Assembly (NCBI RefSeq): GCF_031932625.1
Contig: NZ_JAVSCK010000005.1
Coordinates: 186,001 to 250,000 of the forward strand
Source: Hwangdonia seohaensis
Lineage (GTDB): Bacteria; Bacteroidota; Bacteroidia; Flavobacteriales; Flavobacteriaceae
DNA: 64,000 nt
Direction: 5' to 3'
The notes beneath the pieces were generated by a model. It searched no databases. It saw only the letters and a list, made by a program, of their open reading frames with translations, and was not told the origin of the DNA. The translations under genes and the position numbers were made by a program. Positions 47,103 to 55,187 of the stretch are shown here, piece by piece (position 1 is the stretch's first letter; each line of letters opens with the position of its first letter).

Positions 47103-49220
47103 TTAATTTATAGGTTTAATGCTTATGGCGTATCCACCGGCAGGAACTGATGTTAACGATAGTTTTGATTTATTGGTTACCTTTTTGGTTGTAATGGTAT
47201 AAGCTTGCGGATTGGTTTTGTAGTGCGCATCTTTAGCATCGGCATAAATAGTTGCTGTATATTTTTTTCCTTTTTCAAGGAAATCCAACTTGATGTTTGA
47301 TGTTCTTTGATGGTTGCCATTAACATTGCCAACAAACCAATGGTCACTCCCTTTTTCCTTTCGGGCCACGGTAATGTAATGTCCGGGTTCTGCCTCTAAA
47401 TATATGCTTTCGTCCCAATCAATGGCCACATCTTTTATAAACTGAAAAGCGTCCATAAACTGCTCGTAATGCTCAGGTAAATCGGCCGCCATTTGCAACG
47501 GGCTATACATGGTAACGTACAAGGCCAATTGGTTGGCAATGGTACTGTTTACATGCGAATTGTTATTAGGGTTAAGTTTGCTAATGTCCATTTCGAAAAT
47601 CCCTGGCGTGTAATCCATGGGGCCACCAATTAATCGTGTAAATGGCAAAATGGTAACGTGGTTTGGTTTTGAGCCACCAAAGGCTTGAAATTCTGTGCCT
47701 CGTGCCGATTCGTTGCCAATTAAATTGGGGTATGTTCTACTAATTCCCGTTGGTCGAACCGCTTCGTGGGCGTTCACCATAATTTTATAATCCGCCGCTT
47801 TTTCAATGGCATATTGATAGTGGTTTACAACCCACTGGCTGTAATGGTGCTCGCCTCGTGGCAATATATTGCCCACATAACCACTTTTAACAGACTCATA
47901 ACCGTTATCGTTCATAAATTGATAAGCCTTGTCCATGTGGCGCTCGTAATTGCGTACCGATCCGGAGGTTTCGTGATGCATCATCATTTTTACACCTTTG
48001 GATTTCGCATATTTATGAATTTCCTGAACATCAAAATCTGGATATGGCGTAACAAAATCGAACACGTAATCTTTAGATTTTCCGAACCAATCTTCCCAAC
48101 CTTCGTTCCAACCTTCAACTAAAACGGCATCAAATCCGTGTTCCGAAGCAAAATCGATATACCGCTTAACTTTGGTGTTGTTCGCAGCGTGCGTTTTGTT
48201 AGGTTTTACTTTGGTATAATCGGTAACACCCAATTGAACCGAAGGCAAATCATTGGTATAGGCCCACGAGCTTTTTCCGGTGATCATTTCCCACCAAACA
48301 CCAATATATTTTACAGGTTTAATCCATGATGTGTCTTCAATTTCACAAGGGTCGTTTAGGTTTAACGTTAATTTTGAAGCCAAAATATCCCGAGCGTCAT
48401 CGCTTACCATTATGGTTCTCCAAGGGGATTTGCATGGGGCTTGCATATATCCTTTGTCGCCAACGGCATCAGGGGTTAAGTGCGATTGGAAAATCAAATT
48501 TTCTTCATCTAAATTTAAGTGCATACACGAGTAATCGATTAAAGCGGCTTCATGCAGGTTGATGTACAGACCTTCGGAAGTTTTCATCATTAAAGCAGTT
48601 TGCACGCCTGTTTTCGAAAATTGTTTTTGAGAGGCGTTATCGGTAACGGCTGCATCAAAATTATCGCGTATTGCGGATAGTTTGGATTCGGTGTAATCGT
48701 ACTCTTGGGTGTCGTAATCTCCGGGAATCCAAAATGCGGTATGGTCGCCCGTCATGGCAAATTGTGTTTTTTCTTCTTTTATGATGAAATACACCAGGTT
48801 TTCTTGCTGTGGAAACTCATAACGAAACCCTAATCCTTCATTAAATAGTCTAAAACGAATCAGCATCATTCTATCCGTTTCGTTTTGTTTTAAGTGGATG
48901 GCTAACTCGTTGTAATGGTTTCTGATTTGTTTTTCTTCGCCCCAAACCGGTGTCCACGTATCATCAAAAGTTGCTGTTTCGGTTTTAAGAATGGTGAAAT
49001 CATTCAACAGTGATTTTTCATCGTTTTTAAGAGCCAAACCTAAAGCGCTTGGATTTATAACCGCCTTGTTTTTATAGCTTAGTTGATAGGTTGGCGTACC
49101 ATCATTTTTAAGCGAAAACTGCATGGTCAATTCACTGTTCGGTGATTGTAAGGTTTGCGAATAGGCTATGTTGAAAACTGAAAATAAAACCGTAAAGCTT
49201 AATACAAATAATGATTTCAT
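47103..49220 (-). CDS. susB: GH97 alpha-glucosidase, SusB-like
   Basis: The 705-residue protein has a Sec signal peptide ending near AYSQ (residue 22). The GH97 layout is an N-terminal beta-super-sandwich, then a barrel with ILVEGWNEGWE-like VLVEGWNEGWEDW, MMMHHETSGSVRNYERHMD, VNAHEAVRPTGISRTYPNL and NESARGTEFQAFG. The Glu residues in HHETS, NAHEAV and the NES/GTEF region match the calcium-dependent inverting (SusB) branch. It releases glucose from maltodextrins in the periplasm. It starts 37 bases downstream of the GH65 gene and ends 6 bases before the SusA-like gene. Confidence 0.93.
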   Translation of the reverse strand: MKSLFVLSFTVLFSVFNIAYSQTLQSPNSELTMQFSLKNDGTPTYQLSYKNKAVINPSALGLALKNDEKSLLNDFTILKTETATFDDTWTPVWGEEKQIRNHYNELAIHLKQNETDRMMLIRFRLFNEGLGFRYEFPQQENLVYFIIKEEKTQFAMTGDHTAFWIPGDYDTQEYDYTESKLSAIRDNFDAAVTDNASQKQFSKTGVQTALMMKTSEGLYINLHEAALIDYSCMHLNLDEENLIFQSHLTPDAVGDKGYMQAPCKSPWRTIMVSDDARDILASKLTLNLNDPCEIEDTSWIKPVKYIGVWWEMITGKSSWAYTNDLPSVQLGVTDYTKVKPNKTHAANNTKVKRYIDFASEHGFDAVLVEGWNEGWEDWFGKSKDYVFDFVTPYPDFDVQEIHKYAKSKGVKMMMHHETSGSVRNYERHMDKAYQFMNDNGYESVKSGYVGNILPRGEHHYSQWVVNHYQYAIEKAADYKIMVNAHEAVRPTGISRTYPNLIGNESARGTEFQAFGGSKPNHVTILPFTRLIGGPMDYTPGIFEMDISKLNPNNNSHVNSTIANQLALYVTMYSPLQMAADLPEHYEQFMDAFQFIKDVAIDWDESIYLEAEPGHYITVARKEKGSDHWFVGNVNGNHQRTSNIKLDFLEKGKKYTATIYADAKDAHYKTNPQAYTITTKKVTNKSKLSLTSVPAGGYAISIKPIN

Positions 49221-49257
49221 CTTTTTAAATTTTTATGTTATTGTGTTTAAATATAAT

Positions 49258-51564
49258 CTATACAGCTTGTAACTGTTTGGTTGTAAGCAATATAGACTTG
49301 TTGTTTACAAGAATTTCGAGCTCGCTGCCGCTTAAAATTTCAAAATGGGTTTGTTTATGGCCAATATCTACTTTTAAAATATGGTTTCTAAAATTGATTT
49401 TAAACGAATAGGCCTCCCATTGCTTTGGTATTTTTGGTGTAAACGACAGTTTGTTGTCTTTAATGCGCATACCCCCAAAACCTTCAACAATACTCATCCA
49501 CGTACCTGCCATTGATGTAATGTGCAAGCCTTCGTGTACTTCGTGATTGTAATCGTCTAAATCCAATCGCGAGGTGCGTAAATAAAACTGATACGCTTGA
49601 TCCATTCTGTTTAGTTTAGCGGCTTGAATGCTGTGCACACAAGGCGATAGTGAACTTTCGTGAACGGTAAAAGGTTCGTAAAAATCGAAATGACGCTCTA
49701 ATGATTCTGTAGTAAATTGATCTTCAAAAAAGTAAAAACCCTGTAAAACATCGGCTTGTTTTATATACGGTGAACGCAGGATCCTGTCCCATGACCATTT
49801 TTGATTTATAGGGCGCTGCGATTTATCTAAACTTGAAACCGCAATGAGTTCTTTATCTAAAAAGCCATCTTGTTGTAAATACACTTGGTGCTTTTCGGAA
49901 TACGGAAAATACATGTTATCGGCAACGGTTTTCCATTGCTCTATTTCAAGTTTATCAAGTTTTAGCTTATCTATAATTCTAATATAATCAGCTGGATACT
50001 CAAGCATTATTTTTTCGATGTTTTCAATTGTATAACTAATGCACCACTGGGCAATATAGTTGGTGTACCAATTGTTGTTTACATTATTTTCATATTCATT
50101 TGGCCCTGTAACACCCAAAATAACGTACTTGTTTTTATCGGTTGAAAACGAAGCGCGCTGTTGCCAAAAACGTGCAATTCCTATAAGCACTTCCAAGCCT
50201 TTTTCGGGGATATAACTATAATCTCCAGTATATCTGTAGTAATTGAATATAGCAAATGCAATGGCACCGTTTCGATGGATTTCCTCAAATGTGATTTCCC
50301 ATTCGTTATGGCATTCTTCACCATTCATGGTTACCATAGGGTACAAGGCTGCACCGTTTTTAAAGCCTAATTTTTCGGCGTTTTCAATAGCTTTTTCCAA
50401 ATGATTATAACGGTACTCCAATAAATTTCTGGCTACTTTTTCATCTTTAGTCGCCATGTAAAAAGGAATACAATACGCCTCGGTATCCCAATAGGTACTG
50501 CCGCCATATTTTTCGCCTGTAAACCCTTTAGGGCCAATGTTTAATCTGGAATCTTTACCCAAATAGGTTTGGTTGAGTTGAAAAATATTAAAACGAATAC
50601 CTTGTTGCGCTTTTACATCGCCAGTAATATTGATGTCTGCGCGTTCCCAAATGTTCGCCCAAGCTTCTTTTTGCTTTTTTAACAGCCCATCAAATCCCAA
50701 GGTTATAGCTTTGTCTAAAATTTGTTTAGACACTGAGACCAATTCGGTTTTATCGTAGTTTCTGTCTGCAACGTAACCTCCGAATTTTTGAATGGAGTAG
50801 GTTTCGCCTTTTTTTACGTGATGGTTATAATCAAAAGAAATATAATTATGTTCTGAATTGATATCAGGGTTTAAAAACAACCCTTTATTATTTAGATAGA
50901 CCTTGGATTCCATAAATGTGGAAACATAAAAAAACGTTTTCATGGTTTTCGTTTCAATAAAAGCCCGATTATTTTCGTGACTGACCTTTAAGATATCCCA
51001 AAATTTATCGTCCCAATTGGTGTCTTCGTTTGTAATACCGCCGTCCAAATAGGGTTGAAATTGAATTTGGGCATCGTTATTTATTGGTGTGATATGATAT
51101 TCTATAGCGCCTAATTCTTCCAAATCTAAACTTAGAAATCGTTTGGTTTTAACCTCTATTTGAATGTTGTTCTGTAAAGTAGCCGTAAAACTTCTTGACA
51201 ACCAACCTTCTTGCATGTTAAGTTCCCTTTTGAAGTTGTCAACCTTTTTGCAGGTAAACAAATCCAATTGCTCGCCATTAACAGACACGTTTATACCAAT
51301 CCAATTTGGTGCGTTAAGTACTTTGGCAAAATATTCGGGATAGCCATTTTTCCACCAACCTACTTTGGTTTTATCGGGGTAATACACACCGGCTATGTAA
51401 CTGCCTTGAAACGTTGGTCCGGAGTAATGCTCTTCAAAATTGGCACGTTGCCCCATAGCACCATTACCAATGCTAAATATACTTTCGGAAGATTTAACAC
51501 GATGTGTATCGAAACCTTCTTCAATGATGGACCAGCTATCTGGTTTTATATAATCTTGATTCAT
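49258..51564 (-). CDS. GH65 glycoside phosphorylase, probably maltose phosphorylase
   Basis: The 768-residue protein lacks a signal peptide, so it is cytoplasmic. It has the GH65 core: GGSTYWDTEAYCIPFYMATK, the catalytic acid in TMNGEECHNEWEITFEEIHR, and the phosphate-site region near SRLDLDDYNHEVHEGLH. Maltose phosphorylase makes glucose and beta-glucose-1-phosphate. The adjacent beta-phosphoglucomutase and MFS maltose-type transporter support maltose over trehalose or kojibiose, which GH65 also covers. Confidence 0.88.
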   Translation of the reverse strand: MNQDYIKPDSWSIIEEGFDTHRVKSSESIFSIGNGAMGQRANFEEHYSGPTFQGSYIAGVYYPDKTKVGWWKNGYPEYFAKVLNAPNWIGINVSVNGEQLDLFTCKKVDNFKRELNMQEGWLSRSFTATLQNNIQIEVKTKRFLSLDLEELGAIEYHITPINNDAQIQFQPYLDGGITNEDTNWDDKFWDILKVSHENNRAFIETKTMKTFFYVSTFMESKVYLNNKGLFLNPDINSEHNYISFDYNHHVKKGETYSIQKFGGYVADRNYDKTELVSVSKQILDKAITLGFDGLLKKQKEAWANIWERADINITGDVKAQQGIRFNIFQLNQTYLGKDSRLNIGPKGFTGEKYGGSTYWDTEAYCIPFYMATKDEKVARNLLEYRYNHLEKAIENAEKLGFKNGAALYPMVTMNGEECHNEWEITFEEIHRNGAIAFAIFNYYRYTGDYSYIPEKGLEVLIGIARFWQQRASFSTDKNKYVILGVTGPNEYENNVNNNWYTNYIAQWCISYTIENIEKIMLEYPADYIRIIDKLKLDKLEIEQWKTVADNMYFPYSEKHQVYLQQDGFLDKELIAVSSLDKSQRPINQKWSWDRILRSPYIKQADVLQGFYFFEDQFTTESLERHFDFYEPFTVHESSLSPCVHSIQAAKLNRMDQAYQFYLRTSRLDLDDYNHEVHEGLHITSMAGTWMSIVEGFGGMRIKDNKLSFTPKIPKQWEAYSFKINFRNHILKVDIGHKQTHFEILSGSELEILVNNKSILLTTKQLQAV

Positions 51565-51644
51565 TTTATTTTAGATGATAGAGAATAGACATTAGGTCGG
51601 TTTGCTATTAAACCCCACTAACTAATGACCCTATTTCTCCAATA

Positions 51645-52343
51645 TTATTTGTTTTCTATTTTCTCTACTCTTTGTTCTTTTTTCTCTTTTATTGTACTGA
51701 GCTCTTTGATGAAATCTGAACTAATTTCGGTTAAATCCTTAAAATTAAAATCGGCTTTTTGAAGCGTTTGTTTATCACCAATCCCAATGGAAATCATATT
51801 GGCAGCATTTGCCGCTTCAACACCCGCGATGGCATCTTCAAAAACAATGCATTTTTCCGGTTTTAGTTTTAGCATTTTTGCTCCCAATAAAAACACTTCG
51901 GGGTCTGGTTTTGCTTTAGAAACACTGTTCCCGTCAACAATTCCAATAAACCTCTCAAATAAATTTACTTTCTTTAAAATTAATGTCGCATTCTTACTTG
52001 CAGAACCCAATACATATTGAATTCCCAAACCATCCAAAGTATCTAAAAGCGCTGTTACACCCGGAAGAATTTCTTCAGGCCCCATTTTGGTGATATAGCT
52101 TAAATAATCTTCATTTTTGCTAATTAAAATCTCTTGCTTTTTTTCTTCTGAAAGCTTAATATTTCCTATGTCCAGAAGAATTTCCAAAGACCTTACGCGA
52201 CTAACCCCTTTAAGCAATTCGTTATGTGTTTCGGTAAATTCGAAACCCAAATCATCCGCGAGGTGTTTCCATGCTAAAAAATGGTATTTTGCGGTGTCTA
52301 CAATAACACCGTCCAAATCGAATATGATTCCTGTTTTGTTCAT
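51645..52343 (-). CDS. pgmB: Beta-phosphoglucomutase (HAD superfamily)
   Basis: The 232-residue HAD protein has IIFDLDGVIVDTAKYHFLAW (nucleophile Asp and acid/base Asp in DLDG), GSASKNA (motif II), the conserved Lys in KAKPDPEVF and FEDAIAGVEAA (motif IV). The helical cap between motifs I and II with LKGVSRVRSLEILL is the beta-PGM signature. It converts beta-glucose-1-phosphate from the GH65 enzyme to glucose-6-phosphate. It starts 3 bases after the transporter stop. Confidence 0.95.
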   Translation of the reverse strand: MNKTGIIFDLDGVIVDTAKYHFLAWKHLADDLGFEFTETHNELLKGVSRVRSLEILLDIGNIKLSEEKKQEILISKNEDYLSYITKMGPEEILPGVTALLDTLDGLGIQYVLGSASKNATLILKKVNLFERFIGIVDGNSVSKAKPDPEVFLLGAKMLKLKPEKCIVFEDAIAGVEAANAANMISIGIGDKQTLQKADFNFKDLTEISSDFIKELSTIKEKKEQRVEKIENK

Positions 52344-52346
52344 TTG

Positions 52347-53708
52347 TTAAGATTGAATTACATCGTCAACATCCTTGACCTTATAAACTAAAGATGCCGC
52401 GATTAAAAAGCTTACGCCACTCATCATTAGGGCATATACGGCATGATTGTCATAGGCATATTTTACAAGCGGGCCGCCAATTAAAGCGTTGATTATTTGG
52501 GGGATAACAATAAAGAAATTAAAGATCCCCATGTAAACACCCATTTTCTTTGGGGAAATCGAGCCAGCTAAAATAGCGTAGGGCATAGCCAAAATACTTG
52601 CCCAAGCAATACCAACGGCAATCATGGAAACAATTAGCCAATTTTCATCTGGCATAATGTAAATGGATAGCAAGCCCAAACCACCCACAATTAACGATAT
52701 GGAATGCGTTTTTTTACGTCCGATTTTCTTAGCGATATAAGGCAGTGCAAAAGCATAAAATGCAGAAATTAGGTTATAAACCCCAAACAGAATCCCTACC
52801 CAATCTCCGGCATCTTGATAGGTTGAGCTGCTACTATCGGTATGTGGCAACCCGTAAATGTGTTGCGCAATTGCCGGTGTAGCAAATACCCACATGCCGA
52901 AAAGTCCGAACCAAGAAAAGAATTGCACCCAACTTAATTGGCGCATTGTTGTTGGCATTTTTTTGAAATCCTCAAAAATATCCATCAAACTGGATTTTAC
53001 CTCGTCACCATCAGTACTTATAGTATCAGCGTGTTTTTGTTCATCTTCAAAATTTGCTAATTCTTCGGGCGAATATTCCTTAGTTGTTAGTACGGTTACT
53101 AAAATTGAAGCGATTAAAATGATAGCGCCAATAATAAAGGACAGGATTAAATTATATGGCACAGCGCCCTCGACGGTTTCATTAGAAACACCAAACCAAT
53201 TGGTTAAAGCATAAGGCAACCACGAGCCAATAACGGCTCCAAAACCAATGAGTGCCGTTTGCACGCTAAAACCCAATGTACGTTGGTCTGTTCTTAAGTT
53301 ATCGCCAACCAAAGCGCGAAATGGCTCCATGGCAATATTGAACGATGCATCCATAATCATGAGCATGCCTGCGCCAACCCAAAGTGCGGGTAAAAAGGCA
53401 ATAAACATATCGGCCTGTGGCATTAATACCAAACCAATAGATGCTAAAATGGCACCCACCAAAAAGAATGGTTTACGCCTGCCAAATCTTCCCCAGGTTT
53501 TATCGCTATAATGCCCAACGATGGGTTGAACAATTAAGCCCATTAAAGGCGCAATTATCCAAAACCATGATAGTTCATGAACATCGGCTCCGAAAATTTG
53601 AAGTATTCTACTGGCGTTGGCATTTTGGAGTGCAAAACCCATTTGTATTCCCAAGAACCCGAAACTCATGTTCCAAATTTCCCAGAAACTTAATCTACGC
53701 TTTTCCAT
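52347..53708 (-). CDS. MFS sugar transporter, SLC45/GPH-like (maltose uptake)
   Basis: The 453-residue protein has about 12 hydrophobic segments. It opens SFWEIWNMSFGFLGIQMGFA and carries the loop GHYSDKTWGRFGRRKPFFLV, a family signature of the sucrose/maltose SLC45-like symporters. A charged cytoplasmic loop with EEQKHADTIS divides the two halves. It should carry maltose or short maltodextrins across the inner membrane. It heads the leftward catabolic set. Confidence 0.9.
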   Translation of the reverse strand: MEKRRLSFWEIWNMSFGFLGIQMGFALQNANASRILQIFGADVHELSWFWIIAPLMGLIVQPIVGHYSDKTWGRFGRRKPFFLVGAILASIGLVLMPQADMFIAFLPALWVGAGMLMIMDASFNIAMEPFRALVGDNLRTDQRTLGFSVQTALIGFGAVIGSWLPYALTNWFGVSNETVEGAVPYNLILSFIIGAIILIASILVTVLTTKEYSPEELANFEDEQKHADTISTDGDEVKSSLMDIFEDFKKMPTTMRQLSWVQFFSWFGLFGMWVFATPAIAQHIYGLPHTDSSSSTYQDAGDWVGILFGVYNLISAFYAFALPYIAKKIGRKKTHSISLIVGGLGLLSIYIMPDENWLIVSMIAVGIAWASILAMPYAILAGSISPKKMGVYMGIFNFFIVIPQIINALIGGPLVKYAYDNHAVYALMMSGVSFLIAASLVYKVKDVDDVIQS

Positions 53709-53754
53709 TAATAGTATATTTAAATTAATACTATTTCGATAAGCGATAACTTAT

Positions 53755-53790
53755 CAAAACTTATTGTGAGAAGTGAAAATATAAGTTTTG
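53755..53790. promoter_or_regulatory. Perfect 10-bp inverted repeat upstream of the transporter gene
   Basis: CAAAACTTAT (53755-53764) and ATAAGTTTTG (53781-53790) are perfect inverted copies with a 16-base spacer. The spacer and right arm include TGAGAAGTGAAAATATAA (53767-53784), which is repeated exactly at 55133-55150 before susC. The site sits 47-82 bases upstream of the transporter start and may be a shared control site. Confidence 0.45.
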
Positions 53791-53862
53791 AATCGGCATC
53801 AAAGATATAAAAGAATTTTATTATTCCTAATAATTTTTTTGATTCAATAGGATGTTACGAAA

Positions 53863-54936
53863 CTATTTAGTTGATTCTCTTTCAATAATATCGGTTTCGA
53901 TTACAACTTTTATAAAGTCTGATTTTTTATCGCCATTTTTAAAATATTGGGGACTTTCTGTATCTGATGCTTCCAGTCTGTCTATCAATAAATTTGCGGC
54001 CTGTTCGCCAATTTTCTGACCGTGCTGGCTTACCGTTGTTAAACTTGGTGTGGCATGTTTTGAGAGTACGCCATCGGTAAAACCAATAACCTGAACATCC
54101 TCGGGAATACTAAGCCCCAACTTTCTTGCCACCTTCATCGCGGTTACCGCGTAAAGTTCGTTAACGGCAAAAACACCATCAATGTTACCATTGGATTTAA
54201 AGAACTGTTCTATTTCTTGTTCCAAACCTTCAAATTGATTTTCCACATCCAAACTATCATCAATTTTCAATATCAAATTAGGTTCTGCAATTATTTTATT
54301 TTGCTCCAATGCTTCAATATAGCCTTGGGTTCTCAACCGCCCCACACTTACGTAGTCCATAGTGGTTATTAGCGCAATGTTTTTACAGCCGTTTTCAATA
54401 AGCTTTTTTACGGCTTTAACCGACCCGTTAAAATCGTCGACAATAACTTTGTCGCAATCCACTTCATTAACAACCCTATCAAACATAACAATGGGCATGC
54501 CTTGGTTTATGGTGGCATTAAAATGGTGGTAATCTTGTTTGAGCAACGTTTCTTTTGAAATGGAGAGAATAAACCCATCTATACTACCATTGGCAAGCAT
54601 CTCCATATTGATGATTTCTTTTGCAAACGACTCGTTGGACAACCCAACAATAACGTTATAACCCCTTCTGTTGGCCACGCGTTCTATGCCTCGAATAACG
54701 GTAGAGAAGAAGTGGTGCACGATTTCGGGTATTAAAATCCCAATGGTTTTTGTTTTTCTGTTTTTTAAGCTGAGCGCAATGTTGTTGGGTTTATAGTTGT
54801 AAAATTTGGCGAATGCCTGAATTTTTTGGGTGGTCTCTTCGCTAATTTCTTTACTGCCACTAAGTGCTTTTGAAACGGTTGAAATGGAAACATCCAATTC
54901 GCGTGCTATTTGTTTCAGTGTAATTTTTCTTTTCAT
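53863..54936 (-). CDS. LacI-family regulator of the starch locus
   Basis: The 357-residue protein has the LacI helix-turn-helix at 1-55 (ITLKQIARELDVSISTVSKA, LSGSKEISEETTQKI, YKPNNIALSLKNRKT). A periplasmic-binding-like sensor domain follows (TIGILIPEIVHHFFSTVIRG, VFAVNELYAVTAMKVARKLG, VQVIGFTDG, TTVSQHGQKIGEQAANLLID). It is divergent from susC and upstream of the transporter on the same strand. Its ligand is probably a maltodextrin or related sugar phosphate. Confidence 0.93.
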   Translation of the reverse strand: MKRKITLKQIARELDVSISTVSKALSGSKEISEETTQKIQAFAKFYNYKPNNIALSLKNRKTKTIGILIPEIVHHFFSTVIRGIERVANRRGYNVIVGLSNESFAKEIINMEMLANGSIDGFILSISKETLLKQDYHHFNATINQGMPIVMFDRVVNEVDCDKVIVDDFNGSVKAVKKLIENGCKNIALITTMDYVSVGRLRTQGYIEALEQNKIIAEPNLILKIDDSLDVENQFEGLEQEIEQFFKSNGNIDGVFAVNELYAVTAMKVARKLGLSIPEDVQVIGFTDGVLSKHATPSLTTVSQHGQKIGEQAANLLIDRLEASDTESPQYFKNGDKKSDFIKVVIETDIIERESTK

Positions 54937-55060
54937 GAGAATCTGTTAAGGAGATTTTGGTGCTATGTAATTAAGTTCTTAAAGATATTACATTATTTTA
55001 TAATCGTTCATTCTTGCACATTTTTCAGTATATGATAAAAAACATAAAAAGTTGTTAACA

Positions 55061-55074
55061 CGAAAACGTTTTCG
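55061..55074. promoter_or_regulatory. Probable LacI-type operator
   Basis: CGAAAACGTTTTCG is a perfect 14-bp palindrome with the central ACGT typical of LacI-family operators. It lies 124 bases from the lacI start and 113 before the susC start. It is upstream of the susC promoter candidate, so it might activate susC, repress lacI, or work by looping. Confidence 0.75.
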
Positions 55075-55096
55075 CTGAGAATTTCGTAATCCAAAA

Positions 55097-55128
55097 TTGT
55101 TTTCTTATCAAGAGTTTGACTAATTTTA
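55097..55128 (+). promoter_or_regulatory. Candidate susC promoter
   Basis: TTG at 55097-55099 and TAATTTTA at 55121-55128 (7 of 8 to TAnnTTTG) are 21 bases apart. The exact 18-base repeat TGAGAAGTGAAAATATAA (55133-55150) lies just downstream, around or past the start of transcription. Confidence 0.35.
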
Positions 55129-55187
55129 ACCCTGAGAAGTGAAAATATAAATAAACTAAACTATTACACTAATTTTAATAAAATTGT

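Noticed and set aside
50930..50942. AAAACGTTTTC resembling the LacI operator
   Set aside because: It lies inside the GH65 coding region, is only partly palindromic, and is far from any start.
51581..51638. Imperfect inverted repeat between the GH65 and pgmB genes
   Set aside because: CATTAG/CTAATG with flanking partial matches is too short and interrupted to call a terminator or operator.
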